Shown here in pieces: positions 44,027-55,869 of a stretch of DNA of 64,000 nt (its first letter is position 1; each line of letters begins with the position of its first letter). The notes beneath the pieces were generated by a model. It made no database searches, was not told the origin of the DNA, and was given only the letters and a program-made list of their open reading frames with translations. A program made the position numbers and the translations under genes. Where the stretch lies: assembly GCA_963920525.1 (NCBI GenBank), contig OY986435.1, positions 268,178,299-268,242,298 on the forward strand, in the 5' to 3' direction. The DNA is from Dichetophora obliterata. Lineage: Eukaryota > Arthropoda > Insecta > Diptera > Sciomyzidae.

Positions 44027-44374
44027 AGGCCTGTTTCCGTACGCACTTGAAGTAACTTGAAGTTGCTTAAAAGCGTTTCTTTATACATTTTTCAAGCTCG
44101 AGAGAGAAAAGAGCAAGCTAAATGTCACTCACTATTCTATTACAATTACCCGAAACTAGCTTGAACTTTACTTGAAAAAATTTTTTCGAGCACGAATCTT
44201 CTTCTTTTAATTAGTTCAATTTATTGTCAATCAGCCAGCTGTCAAAAGACTCTTTTCTGCTCGAATCTTGCTTGAAATCGTTTCCTTCCTTTCACATTTT
44301 GACAGATAATTACATTACTCTCACAGATTGAACTTTACTCGAACTTTACTTGAAATTAGAATGGAAACAGACCT
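44027..44374. mobile_element. 348-bp MITE with AGGYCTGTTTCC ends
   Basis: Inverted ends AGGCCTGTTTCCGT and AGGTCTGTTTCCAT are followed by ACTTGAA-rich subterminal sequence on both sides. ATA flanks each end (44024-44026, 44375-44377), which may be a 3-bp duplication. Confidence 0.7.
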
Positions 44375-44899
44375 ATAATTTCTGGTTTTTTTCATTAAAA
44401 TTTTACATCACTAAAAATACTATGTTTAATGTTAAATAACTTTTAAAATTGTTGCAGAATTCTCTTAGTTGAAGAATTATCTGGCGATTGATATCTTTAA
44501 TATATGAAATATTAAAAAAAAAATACAAATTAGTTCTGGCCACAATTGGTACTTGGTACTTGTTGTCTTTAAATTACAATTCTAACGTTTTTTTGTTTGT
44601 GATTTTAATAAAGGTTTCTTTGAAAAGTTACCCTCACTCAAGTGTTGGGTTATTATCTAAAATAATCACATAGCTTACCTTAAGTGAGGACAAAAATCTA
44701 GATGGTAAAATATAAAATCGTTAAATGATTCTCGAGCCTACTAATGTCCCATAATGGAGCAGCTTCTTCACTCTCGATGGGTACATTTTGGAGCTTAAAA
44801 GATAAACATGTATCTAAATGTTGCCTTTCGTTGTTTTTGCTGTTGTTTTTGTGCTCTTTGTTGACAAAAGTAAAATAATGTAAAAAAAAAAAATACAAA

Positions 44900-45978
44900 C
44901 GCAATATGAAAACATCCTTTTCTTACCCTATCTTTAAAATCACTCAAGCTGTTATTTGATCTTTTCATTTCAAAAAGTCTGCTGCATAGTACAAAATATT
45001 AAATAAAAACACAAAAAACCAAAAAAAAAATCCATATCATCTCCATCAGCGTCATAAAAATATAACGGAAAAAAAAACCAACCAATACGTTACGAAAAAG
45101 GTTAAAAAAACCCAGTCAAGCTAAACAAGTCTTGTTGGGTACATACGAGAAAAACTGAAAAATTCATACAAAAAAGTGACAAAATTGTGTAAAAAAACGG
45201 AACAAATAAACGAAAGAAAAAAAGTGCAACTTGTCGCAGTCATACCAGAAGATTGTCAAAACTTGTCAAACCAGCAAGGCACAGAAACAAAGTCACCGAA
45301 CGAAAACGAGAACGAGCAGCTAATAAATCCAACATAAAAAATAAAAAAAAAAAAGAAATAAAAGAGCAATCGCCAAACTGTCGGAAGAGTTGATGCCAAA
45401 ACGCGAGGACGACCCATACACAGCAATACAACTGTGCTTCACACTCCACACTCACATGAAGCAGCAGCGCATCAGCTCAAGGACCTTCTGTACTTCTTCC
45501 TACGCTCAGCGTGCGACAAACAATAGCCAAGGATTACAACATGCGGCCATGTAGATAATCCAAATTTCCAAACACAACGAACTACGAACGAAGACCTTAA
45601 CGTCTGAAAGGGTACGTTGGAGAAAGAAACCACTGTAACAAATATACGACCAACCACCACGAAGTGGGTGAAACAGCAGGAGCAGCGCATTGAGTACATT
45701 TCAACTACATGTGATGCCTGCAAGGACCTTCTTACATGCTTTGTTTCTTCTAAGCGTAGTTTACTTTTGCATGATTTGACAACAAAAGACAGCTGATTCC
45801 AACAAACGTAGCAGCATAGAAAACTAGCTAAATCGTTAAGGAATAATAAACAACCCTCCCCCCGAAGAGACAAAGAAACAATTACCAAAAAAAAAAATAA
45901 ACAAAAAAACAAATACAAAGCAAAGTGTGCGCAAGGAGTGGGCCAAGTTATTGATAGTGTAGTCTGATAGAGCAAATA
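44900..45978 (+). other. probable 5' leader and promoter region of the membrane-protein gene
   Basis: Directly upstream of the 45979 exon, the sequence changes from AT-rich intergenic to a CAA/AAC- and A-tract-rich, non-repetitive texture. No acceptor is needed to join it to the exon. The start of transcription cannot be fixed from sequence; I see no clear TATA box. Several short upstream ATGs are present. The long minus-strand frame at 45472-46068 is a shadow of this composition. Confidence 0.45.
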
Positions 45979-47002
45979 ATGCTGAAGGACAAAATGGGGC
46001 GATTTACTGTGAGCAGCAGCAACCCGAGGCAGGAGTACACGCAGCAGGCGCAACAACAACAACAACAACTAGAATCCACATCAGTAGCAGCTACAGCCAC
46101 AGCCACAGACAAACACAATAGCTATCAGGCAAGCACAACCACAAACACAACAACAACATCAGCTACAGCAACAAGAGCGCACGAAATGCCCTGCCTCCTG
46201 GTCACGAAAGCACAAGAAGAATCCTCAGCGAGCTGCTTGACAGACAGCCGCCCAACTTCATCGACGCCAAATGCAGCCACTAGGGCCGCAAGCTCCACAA
46301 ACACTACTCCAACAAACACTAGTCGCCTTATTGGACTCAACAGCAAGACGCAGAATTCCAACAGCCACAATCTTCACAGCGCCAGCCACAACAACAAGAG
46401 CAACAGCGACAGCAGCAGCAGCAAGACGGAGGCCCACATCCCCTTCATGCCGACAACAAAACAAAAGCAGCTCCTAGCCAACAACCAGCAACCACTTCAG
46501 CTGCTGCAGTCAGTCTCCTTGTTAAATTTATTTTTCTACGTGATGTGTATCGGATCGCTGGGATTTTCGCTGTACTGCAACGTGCGACAAACAAATGCGG
46601 AGGAACGTTTAAGACATCTGCGACATCTTGACGATCGAATAACCGCAATCGAGCTAAAGCTGCAGCATAACTTGCTGCCAAGAAACCTGTTGCCACCAAA
46701 CAATTTCCATAATAATCAAGTTCAAAAGAAGAAGCAGGAGCAGATGCAGGACTACCATGAAACAGCATCTGCCATGACCGATTCGGAGCAGGAGCAGGAG
46801 CAGGAGCAAGAGCAGGAGGAAGAAGATGTGACGAGTATGGTGCAACGTTTGTCACTGCAAGTGGGCGATTTGCATAGATTGCGGCGTGATGTTTCACAAT
46901 TGCAACTAAGTCGTCGTCAACAGCGACGTCAGGCTGCGGCAGCAGCAACGTCTGCAGAGCAACAGAAACTACTACAGCCCACGGAGTGCTCCTGTACAGC
47001 AG
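45979..47002 (+). CDS. type II transmembrane protein, first coding exon (transmembrane collagen-like)
   Basis: An exon of 341 codons plus one base ends at CAG/GTATGT. The first 175 residues are a cytoplasmic-type, Gln/Ser/Thr-rich tail. Residues about 178-200 (SVSLLNLFFYVMCIGSLGFS and on) form the only membrane segment, with no signal peptide, so the C-terminus should be outside. Two amphipathic helices follow, with heptad-like Leu/Ile at 204-230 and 285-312, and between them an acidic (QE)n run from a CAGGAG microsatellite. The exon stops just after TECSCTAG in phase 1, leaving a G as the first base of the next codon. This TM, coiled-coil, Cys-x-Cys order is what membrane collagens and gliomedin-like proteins show before their Gly-x-y repeats. 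The collagen part itself is not in view, so the family is inferred. ATG at 45994 (GACAAAATGG) fits the fly start context better than 45979. Confidence 0.6.
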
Positions 47003-49180
47003 GTATGTGTATTAGTCATTAATTGTGCTAGCTCAATTTATTTCCAGCTCAGTTCAGTTTAGTTTAAGAGCTTTCCTAGCTTGGGTTGTTCCATATCCAA
47101 ACCATTATACTTAAAGCATTTGTGGTTTGCTGCGATACCGAACGTATCAATGACTACTACTGCCTATATGCTTGGTTTTGCAAGCCAAGCACTAGCCAAG
47201 CACTAGCCAAGAACTAGGGTTGGGTAATTTACTGGGGTTGGTTTTCTTGACACTAAGCAAGAAGAACAACCATTATGACTTTGGTTCAGTTTGGTTTGGT
47301 TGGGTAATGAACATTTTTATTTCGCCCACAACAACCTCAAAGTACCAAGTGTTTAAGTCATGTAATTTTATTAGAAGATATTAGCTCACTGGGCAGCTGC
47401 TAAATTTATGATAGTTCAGAGATTTAGTTAATTGGAAAAGTGTTTCTGACAGTGGCGAAAAAAATAAAGTTAAGTAAAAGCCCTGCCCCTTGTAATTGCC
47501 TCGTTGACAAGGACAACAAGTTAGATCACAAAGTAACTTCGTGACACGTATCATAGCAGTAGCGGCTTTTTTGTTGGTTTTTTTTTCTTATCCCAAATAT
47601 CCCCTGTTTATGTTCTGTTTGCATTTCTCGCGCAAGATAAAGTTTGGTAATATTTGGCTTAAGGTATTAACACATTATCAAAGAATTTTCAAAGTCTGTG
47701 CCACTGCCTAGCGGTAATTAAGGGTAGAAAAATTTACAGGGTGATAAATTGCCGACATCAATAAGAATGTCTGTAGTTAAGTGTGGAATTTTCTTTCGGA
47801 TGAGTTTCTTTACATATTTTTGTATGGAAATTGTATATTAGCGCATCATTAAAGGTAACATTACGCTGGGCGTTGTCGAGGTTTAATGATTGGAGAAACT
47901 AGGAAGTTGGGAAGTCCCTGTTCGAGAGTTGACCTCTATTTAGTGTTAAAAATTTAAGATCCTTGCAAATTAAAGCAGAATATCATTAGTTACAAACAAT
48001 CGAAAAAATGGTTTGACTTCTCGAAAAACTACTGCATTTTTTTCTGCCCTCTTTGAGAATTCGGAATTTTTTTCTACTTTTGAGGTCAACATTTTCGAGG
48101 AAAGAACATGATTCAATTTTTGAGGTAATATTTTTTTCCTCAAGACGGCAGAGTTTCCAAAAAGGGTAGAAAAAATGCAGCATTTTTTTGAGAAATGGAA
48201 ACGCCATTAATGTAGTTTAATGCTGAACTAGACGAAAATTGAAATTATGTCGATTTAACCATTATTGATGTACTTATTGATCGGTATTAAAAACCGAAAT
48301 ATGTTAAAAATCTAAAAATGTCATACACTCATTAGAGAGGAGTACTTTTGCTTCCATGCTGGACACATCCAGTTTCAGATTCTACATGAAATTCTGGTTA
48401 AAAAACTCTTTGGGACCCATACAGCTCTTACGAAATTTTTCCCAGCGAAAAATCGTTAATAGATGCCCATATCGAAGAAACTTTTTTTCATAGAACAGAA
48501 CTGCTCAAAAATGAGCCTAAATTTACAGAGACTACGGATCGACACAAAAAAAAATACTCCGGGGGTTTTCAGAGCCGCTGATCGTAAGTCCAGGGCCAAC
48601 ATTTTGAAATAAAAAATTGCAGCTTCAGAAATGCGAACATGACCATATTTAAATAAAATAATGAAAGTAAAATTCTACTCTTTTTAAAAGAATTTCTTAA
48701 ACCTTTATCGATCAAGCAAAAAAATTCAAAAATTTATATTCCAGGCATTAGTTTGAAGAGTACTTAACCGCAAAAAGCTAGTCAGTATCTTACCCAGTTG
48801 GACTTATGACTTTTTGAATTTGCCCTAAAAAATGCAGTTTTAACCCTTTAGCTACTCAAATTTATTAAATTTTCAAAAACCCTGAAAACGCTTAAAACTA
48901 TAATGAACGTAATCAGAATCCTTTTACAGAACTTAGACATCTCAGGTATAACTCCAAGTAGCCCATTACCCATTTTTAACCTTTTTTAACAAATTTTGAC
49001 CCTTTAAAGACATAATTTCCAAAAGCCTTTTTTTAGTAAGCATCTACATAATCAAAGTAATATTCTTGTTAAATTTCATTTTTCTAGGCCAAGTATTTTG
49101 TGCTGTAGGTCGATTAGTGAACGCTCTATGAATAATAATTGTTGAGGTGTTAATAGACCTCTGTATTTGCTTGTGGCTTT
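47003..49180 (+). other. start of intron 1 of the membrane-protein gene
   Basis: Begins with the donor GTATGT. No further exon with Gly-x-y repeats is seen up to the end of the window, so the intron is at least 17 kb and contains the array, LINE, hAT and Transib insertions to the right. An imperfect hairpin made of ACTGCATTTTTTTCTGCCC and its inverse occurs at about 48030-48186. Otherwise there is nothing. Confidence 0.45.
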
Positions 49181-49189
49181 ATATAATAT

Positions 49190-52100
49190 ACTAGCTGAAA
49201 CCCGGCGCGTTGCTGCCACTCTCCCTTGTCAAACGCCTATAAAATGTTATCAGTTAAACAGCATGCCTAAATTTAGGTCAAATACTGAATTTCGAGACTG
49301 TGCGACCTATATCCACAAAGCTATTCGATATAATAATTTTGGGTTGCATAGAAAGTACCACGCTCTCTTGATCACCTCTCATAGAATGTAATCAATTAAA
49401 CTGCATGTGTACATGGAGGTCGAATACCGAATACCAAAACTGTGCGACATATAACTCCAAAACTATTCGATAATACAAATTTGGGTTGTATGGGAGGTGC
49501 CACTCCCCTTTTCCCTACGCCCATAAAATTTTACCAATGAAACTGCATGTATAAATTGAGGTCGAATACTGAATTCCGAGGCTGAGTTACCTATAACTCC
49601 AAAGCTATTCGATATCACAAATTTGGGCTAAGATGGAGGTGTCACACCCCTCCCCCCCCCCGACAAACTCTAAAAATTTTTATCAATAAATCTGCATGCG
49701 TAAATTTTGGTCAAATACTGAATTCCGACGCTGTGCGACCTTGAACTCCAAAGCTATTCGATATCAAAAATCTTTGTTGTATGGGAGGAGCCACTCCCCC
49801 TTGATCAACGCTCATAAAATGTAATCAATGAAACTACATGTGTACAATGAAGTCCAATACTGAATTCAAAAACTGTGCGACCTATAACCCAAAGCTATTT
49901 GATATCTCTTATTTGGGTTAAATAGGAGGTTTCACGCCCCCTTTTCGTACGCCCATAAAATATAATTAATGAAACTGCATGTATAAATTGAGGGCGAATA
50001 CTGAATTCTGACGCTGTGCGACCTATAACTTCAATGATATTCAATATCGCAAATTTACGTTAAATGGGAGGTGCCACGTCCCTATAACCAATGAACATAA
50101 AATTAAATCAATGAAACTGCATGTGTGCAGTGAGGTCGAATACTGAATTCCGGAGATGTGCAACCTATAACTCCAAAGCTATTTGATAGCACAAAGTTGG
50201 GTTGTATGCGAAGTAACACTCCCCTTTGGCCTACGCCCATAAAATCTAAGAAATGAAAGTGCATGTATAAATTTAGGTCAAATACCGAATTCTTACGCTG
50301 TCAACCTATAACTTCAAAGCAATTCGATATCGCAAATTTGGGTTCTAAGGGAGATGTCAGGCCTCCCTGTCCAACGCCCATAAAATAAAATCATTGAAAC
50401 TGCATGTGTAAATTGAGGTCAAAAACTGAATTCCTATAACTTCAAAGCTATTCGATATCACCAATTTGGGTTGTATGAGAGGTGCCCCTCCCCCTTGTCC
50501 AACTTTCATAAAATTTCATCACTGAAACGGTACGTCTAAATTGTGGTCGAATACCGAATTTCTAAGCTGTGCAACCCATAACTCTGAAGCTATTTGACCA
50601 TTGGCGTAGCAAGTGGGGGAAAAGGGGGCAGTTTCCCCCACTTTTTTAGCTAGATAAACAATTTAATAAGAAAAGTTATTCAAAATATCAGTTTTTTTAA
50701 AACGATAATATTTTTGTATTAAATATTTTCCTCTTCTTTCTCTCTTCTTCATGTTTAATGTGAAGAAATTTTGGTGAACTTTTTTTGCACCACCATTTGT
50801 TCTGCCCCCCAGATGAAATTCGCTTCCGACGCGCTTGTATTCGATAACACAAATTATTTTTATATTTGTGGGAGGTAAAAGAAGGTGTGGCATGTCTTCT
50901 TAAACCATCTCGTACTCAAAGCAAAGCCACTTACAAAATTTGAGCTCAATCGGACCAATAGTTTCGAAGTATTGTGATATTTTCAAAAGAAGGCGTAGAT
51001 GAAGTGTGACAATGCCCGTTTTTATTAAAGTTAATGACAGTCATCATAAAAGCTTATTTACCAAATTTTTATTTAATACGTCCAAAACCGTTTTAAATAT
51101 AGCATTTTTATTGATTTGTGGACGATAAAAAGGTGTGGCATTACTTTTTTCCTAAACCTTTGCGTAGCAGTTACGAACAAACCAATAAAAGGAAGTATCC
51201 AATTTGGTCTAGTCGTTTTCAAGTTTTAAGCATCCGAACAAATCACGATTCATTTTTATATATACAGTTATTGATTTGTGGGCGGTAAAAGTGGGCGTGA
51301 AAACATTTATGTATCGCATGATAATGCGACCACGCTCATTTTTCGTACAGTTACTGACAGTAACCATCTATACAAAATTACTAAATCTTAGTTTTTACGA
51401 TCGAAACCGTCTGATATATATCCTTTATTTGGTTTGTGGTCGATAGCGAAAATTTGACTTGTATGGGAGGTACCACGGCCCCTCGTCCAAACGTTACCAA
51501 ACCTCACAGGAACACTCACTCCCCTTGGCAGACGTTGTTCTGCCACAGACCACCTTACTGCCATATACGAAAATGTCAAGAAATGCAAAATATATTCACC
51601 ATTTTCAGTATAGCTGCCGAAAGTACCCATATGCACTAAATAACCAAATTTTAGTCTAATACGATCAAAACCGTGCGAAATATAGCATTTTTGTGGTTTT
51701 GCAAGAGGTAAAAAGGGGTGCGAAAAAATATTTCCCTTGAGCCATCTCGTAATCGAAACAAATCGACTGCCCAAATTTCAGCCCAATTTAGGTTAAGCCT
51801 GGCCCACTTTACTACACTCGACGCTAACTCCCCGAAAATTGAGTTTAACTAAAGTGGGACAGGCCTATTTTTAGTGCACTTGCCGAGAGTAACCATATGA
51901 ACTGAATTACAAAATTTTTGTCTAACACGATACAAACCGTTGAAATAAAACGTTTTCATTGGTTTGTGGGCAGTAAAAGGGAGGCGTGGAAACCAATTTT
52001 TAGTATAGTTGCTGACAGTAACCGTACAAACTAAGCTAACATTTTAGCTTAATCGACCCAGTAGTCAATTTTAATGATTTCTCAAAAAGTGGGTGTGGCT

Positions 52101-53035
52101 ATATAGCGATGACGCCTTTTTTAGTACAGTTGCTGAAAGTAGCCATACAAACTTAGGTATCACATGTTAGTCTCATACGGCCAAAACTGCTTGAAATATA
52201 GCATTTTCACTGATTTGTGGGCGCAAAAAAGGGGCGTGGAAATCAATTTTTCGTACAGTTGCTGTCAGTAACTACACAAACCAAAGTACCAAATTTAAGT
52301 CTTATACGACCAAAACCGTCTGAAATAAAGCATTTTCATTTTTTTGTGGGCGGTAAAAGGGGGCGTGGAAATCTATTTTATATACAGTTATCGACAGTAA
52401 CCGTACATACTAAATTACAAAATTCTAGCCTTATACGACCCAAACTGACTGAAATATAACATTTTTATTGATTTGGGGGCGGTAAAAGGGGGTGTGGCAC
52501 ATTTTTTCCCCTCAACCATCTCGTACCTGAAACAAATCAACTGCCAAAATTTCAGGTCAATCGGTTTAGTAGTTTTGGAGTCCATAGACACCCAGACACA
52601 CATCGTTTTGCTTTATATATATATAGATATTGATTTGTGGGCGGTAAAAGTGGGCGTGAAAACATTTTATATATAGTGACCGCCTCTTGGAGCACCTATA
52701 CAGCAAGTTTCACTGTGTTTCAAGTTTCAAAGTTTCAAAGTGTGTAGAACTCTGGAATTGCCATGATTTCGAAAAAGTGGGCGTATTTATATTACGACCA
52801 CGCCCATTTTTTGTACAGTTACCGACAGTAACCATCTGAACAAAATGACCAAATCTTAGTTTTTTACGATTGAAACCGTCTGATATATATCCTTTTTTTT
52901 TGTTTGTGATCGATAGCGCAAATTTGGCTTGTATGGGAGGTACCAGGCCCCCTTCTCTAATCGTTACCAAACCTCACAGGAACACTCTCAAGATGTGGCT
53001 TTAGTTTCCCTAAAAATTATATAAAGATCGGTTCA
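49190..53035. repeat. long decayed repeat array (two kinds of unit)
   Basis: From 49190 (CTAGCTGAAACCCGGCGCGT) to about 50590 there are roughly ten diverged units of about 120-150 bp, each with GAATACTGAATTCCGA, CTCCAAAGCTATTCGATATC, TTGTATGGGAGGTGCCAC and CGCCCATAAAAT. From 50840 to 52620 a second kind of unit of about 125-165 bp repeats: GATTTGTGGGCGGTAAAAG, TACAGTTGCTGACAGTAACC and ACGACCAAAACCGTCTGAAA. The end (52550-53035) has GTTTTGGAGTCCATAGACAC followed by a (TA)n, and a second partial round. No protein is encoded. The 2500-3510 copy shows both unit kinds in the same order. Confidence 0.8.
50598..50837. mobile_element. short element inserted in the array
   Basis: The block from CATTGGCGTAGCAAGTGGGG to CTTCCGACGCGCTTG interrupts one array unit. 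TATTTGAC on the left and TATTCGAT on the right look like a diverged 8-bp duplication of the target word in CTATTCGATAACAC. G-run and C-run subterminal pieces face each other. It is perhaps a hAT-type nonautonomous element. Confidence 0.5.
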
Positions 53036-53359
53036 ATATTAAAAATATTTAAAAACTTTAACAAACAATAAAAACATGACTGACCTAATATTTAAACACA
53101 GTGTTTAAATATATTTGTAAATTAAGTATGTAGCCTAAATATATTAAATAAAGCCACAATATATGGTTATCTTTAAACGATTTTACGTTGGGAAAATTTT
53201 ATCGGAGTTATATGGTCATAGGGAGTTTTTAACTCAGAATTTCATGTAGATTCCAAAACTGAATATTACCAGCATAAAAATTTTCGAACGTAAGTACGTT
53301 AGGGCGTTTCTAATTAAAATTTTTTTTCGAATTTCACATTCTATGATAAGACAATATTT

Positions 53360-53754
53360 CACTCCTCACAGAATAAGGGTTCTTTTAGCAAAAACATACT
53401 TAATTCCTACTCTACTTTATGATTGTGAATTAATCGCTAATTGTGACTCGTTAAGCAGACATAAATTTATCGTTATTTATTATGTTTTCATAATCACGTT
53501 ATATTTTCGGACTTAGGCAATCAGATCACATTTCCACGTTTTCTAGACAAATTTCTATATGAGTTTCGGCAATTTGTTAAAATTAAAAAAAAACACTGTT
53601 TTTACAGAAAACAATCGTTTACAAAGAACCTAAATACTTACATGACCTACTACGCTTTTCCAGATCTAATAGATCAATTCAAATAACACAATTAAGGCAT
53701 ATTCATCCAATTTCAGAGCGACAATTCGATATAAATTCTATTCGTTTGCGGAAC
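53360..53754 (+). pseudogene. LINE reverse transcriptase C-terminal region, broken
   Basis: Motifs named in the parent entry are in at least two frames. The last stretch, HIHPISERQFDINSIRLRN, ends exactly at the hAT target duplication. Removing the insert and one duplication gives SLPTNLLII as the continuation. The protein had no known activity of its own beyond the polymerase C-terminus and is not functional here. Confidence 0.7.
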
Positions 53755-54693
53755 CAGGCCTGTAGTCAGATCATGAAGACAGAGGGGTAGGCATGAATCT
53801 TAGGGGGGAAAGTTTTGTTTTTTCATTTAAAAAAAAAAAAACAATTTTTTAACGTGTGAAATGAATACATTACACATATTTATTAAAAAACAGTTAATTT
53901 TATAATATTTACATGGATATGTAGATCTTTTTATACATGAGAATAATACATAAAAAAAATATAAAAATTAATTCAGGACTTTGTAATAAAATTAAAGTAA
54001 AAATACAAGATTTATTTAAAGTGGCTAGAAATAAAAGAAAGAGTAGCGAAATGGGCTATAAGACATTTTTTAAGTAAAACAAATAAAAAAATTGAATTAA
54101 CCCGCATCCGTCGTTTTCGTCGTTTTCATCAAATTGATGCAAATTTTTTATTCAGATTTATATATTAAAAACAAGCATGCATGTTTTGATTCAAATCTTT
54201 CGCTTCTTTAAATTTTTGCTAGAATTAAGATTTGCAGTTTTTTCTTATTTTAAAATTAATAAACATCATGCATAAAAAAAAATTAAAAATTTAAAACATT
54301 TCAATGAGTTATATATTCTTTTTGTATCTGCATCAAATTGGTGCACAACGTACTTTTCATTTCTAGAAAGTTCCTATGAATGCGGGTTAAAAAATTATTA
54401 AAATTCAAATCTTATTGTTTGGTAGCAAATGTTGGTGACCCAGTAGAAATTTGGAAAATTGTTACAATTTGTCTGAAATGTTGTATTAAACAAATTTCAT
54501 ATTCAAGTCATGTATAAGGTTAATGTGTATATTTTTTGTTATTTTAAACTAAACTAATTTTAAAGCAATAAACAAATATATCAACGAAATGCATATTAAT
54601 TATTCATTTAAAGTTTTTCATTGTCTGATTTGGCCAGGGCGGCAAACGGTTGTAGTAGGGGGCAGTGCCCCCTTGCCCCTGGCTACAGGCCTC
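53755..54693. mobile_element. hAT-type nonautonomous transposon, 939 bp
   Basis: The ends are inverted: CAGGCCTGTAGTCAG at the left and, from the right, GAGGCCTGTAGCCAG. TGCGGAAC is duplicated perfectly on both sides (53747-53754 and 54694-54701). Eight-base duplications and the CAG start identify hAT. The interior is AT-rich with no transposase. G-rich subterminal runs (AGAGGGGTAGG, GGGGGCAGTGCCCCC) lie near the ends. Confidence 0.9.
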
Positions 54694-54960
54694 TGCGGAA
54701 CTCTCTACCTACTAATCTTCTAATAATCTTGTACTATTTAAAGCTAAATTTTAAAATTATTTCATTTTGCTGTAATATCTTTAATATTTTTTTTTGCTTG
54801 CTGTCCGATAATTAAGTTTTATATATCATTGAAAAGGTCATGGAAAGGGCTATATTTATAATGAAAAGTCTATAAACTGCAAGGTTAATAACAATTAATC
54901 GGAAGAAGTTGAAATTTAAAATTTTATAAGTACATTTTTCTGCATATGGAGTTTATTTAA

Positions 54961-55500
54961 CGCTGTGACTCCACGAGCAATATTTCGGGCAATATTGCGA
55001 GCAAGGAAATATGGCTTGATAGGGCAATTTTTCGGGATTGGGCTTAATATTGCCTCAATGTGTAATATTTGAAATGGCGTTGAAGGAGACACATTATTGC
55101 ATTAAAACATTTAAGTCTCTAGAAAACTTTAAAAGTTGTATAAAATGCTTTCATGCAATTTATAACTCATTTTCCTTAAACATTCTTGTTTTCTATATAA
55201 GTTTATATATTATGTTGATTTTCTATGATTTAAATACAAAATTAGTTGAAATCATTCCTGATTATAAATACAAATTCTATTTGTTTGATAGTTTAAAATC
55301 GTTTATTGAGCTTTAGGTCAGGACAAACTTCATTTGTCGCCATTTTTATTTCACGCAATATTGTATAGTAATATTCTATGCAAGGCAATATTGCCCTGAA
55401 AGCGTTTGGCAATATTGCCGGACATATTTCCTTGCTGGCAATTTAGCGTCTCCTCGGGCAATATGTAGATAAATCACATTCTGGCAATATTTCATTGCAT
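54961..55500. repeat. element-like block with repeated GGCAATATTGCC palindromes
   Basis: About ten GCAATATT words occur, most of them at the two sides: 54976-55030 and 55355-55490. AGCAAGGAAATATG appears on the left and in inverse on the right (CATATTTCCTTGCT), as do CTCCACGAGCAATAT and its partner CTCCTCGGGCAATAT. The middle (55038-55316) has a 92-residue AT-rich frame without family features. Probably a nonautonomous element; exact ends unclear. Confidence 0.55.
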
Positions 55501-55535
55501 GATATTCAATTTAATGTTAATAACTATTTCATTTT

Positions 55536-55751
55536 AAAAATATGCTAGATTTCAGGAAAAACTAATCAAAATTGGCTATTTGAATTTATCATAACTTAGA
55601 AAATATTTGCTTGAATTAAGCAGAAATCTGCTTTTTACAGTTTATAATAACTAAGCAAAATTTTGATTAAATGCAAGCAAAATTTTACTATGTTATTATA
55701 AACTGGAAGAGTAAATTTTGATTAGTTTTTGCTGAAATCTAGCATAATTTT
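55536..55751. repeat. nested palindromes (hairpin element)
   Basis: The outer arms 55536-55573 and 55713-55751 share ATGCTAGATTTCAG and AAAAACTAATCAAAATT in inverted order. Inside, CAGTTTATAATAAC (about 55639) and GTTATTATAAACTG (about 55693) form a second perfect pair. It is noncoding. Confidence 0.85.
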
Positions 55752-55869
55752 GAAGTGGCTAAGAATCAAGCGCATGTTTTGCTTAACCACAATACAAATT
55801 TAGTAAACAGTTTTCTCCATGTATCTATGAAAAAGTAAAAAAAAAACGAATATAAGTTACGTAGCATTG

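Larger units (their letters stand above)
53290..54770 (+). mobile_element. jockey-like LINE remnant, split by a hAT element
   Basis: Two pieces of one ORF2 C-terminal region lie on either side of the 53755-54693 insertion. The left holds RVLLAKTYLIPTLLYDCELI (about 53380-53440), RQSDHISTFSRQI and KTIVYKEPKYLHDLLRFSRS. The right continues with the next residues in frame. The left piece has frameshifts, so the LINE was already old. Confidence 0.75.

Noticed and set aside
45472..46068. 198-residue minus-strand frame rich in Leu, Val and Cys
   Set aside because: It is the reverse complement of the A-rich leader and the CAA/CAG-rich exon start at 45979; no domain is seen and the plus frame explains the sequence.
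46445..46948. 167-residue minus-strand frame
   Set aside because: Shadow of the membrane-protein exon; its Ala/Leu-rich composition follows from CAG-rich codons on the other strand.
49190..53035. coding genes in the array (frames such as 51388-51774)
   Set aside because: Frames break at different places in successive units, so unit sequence is not kept as protein.
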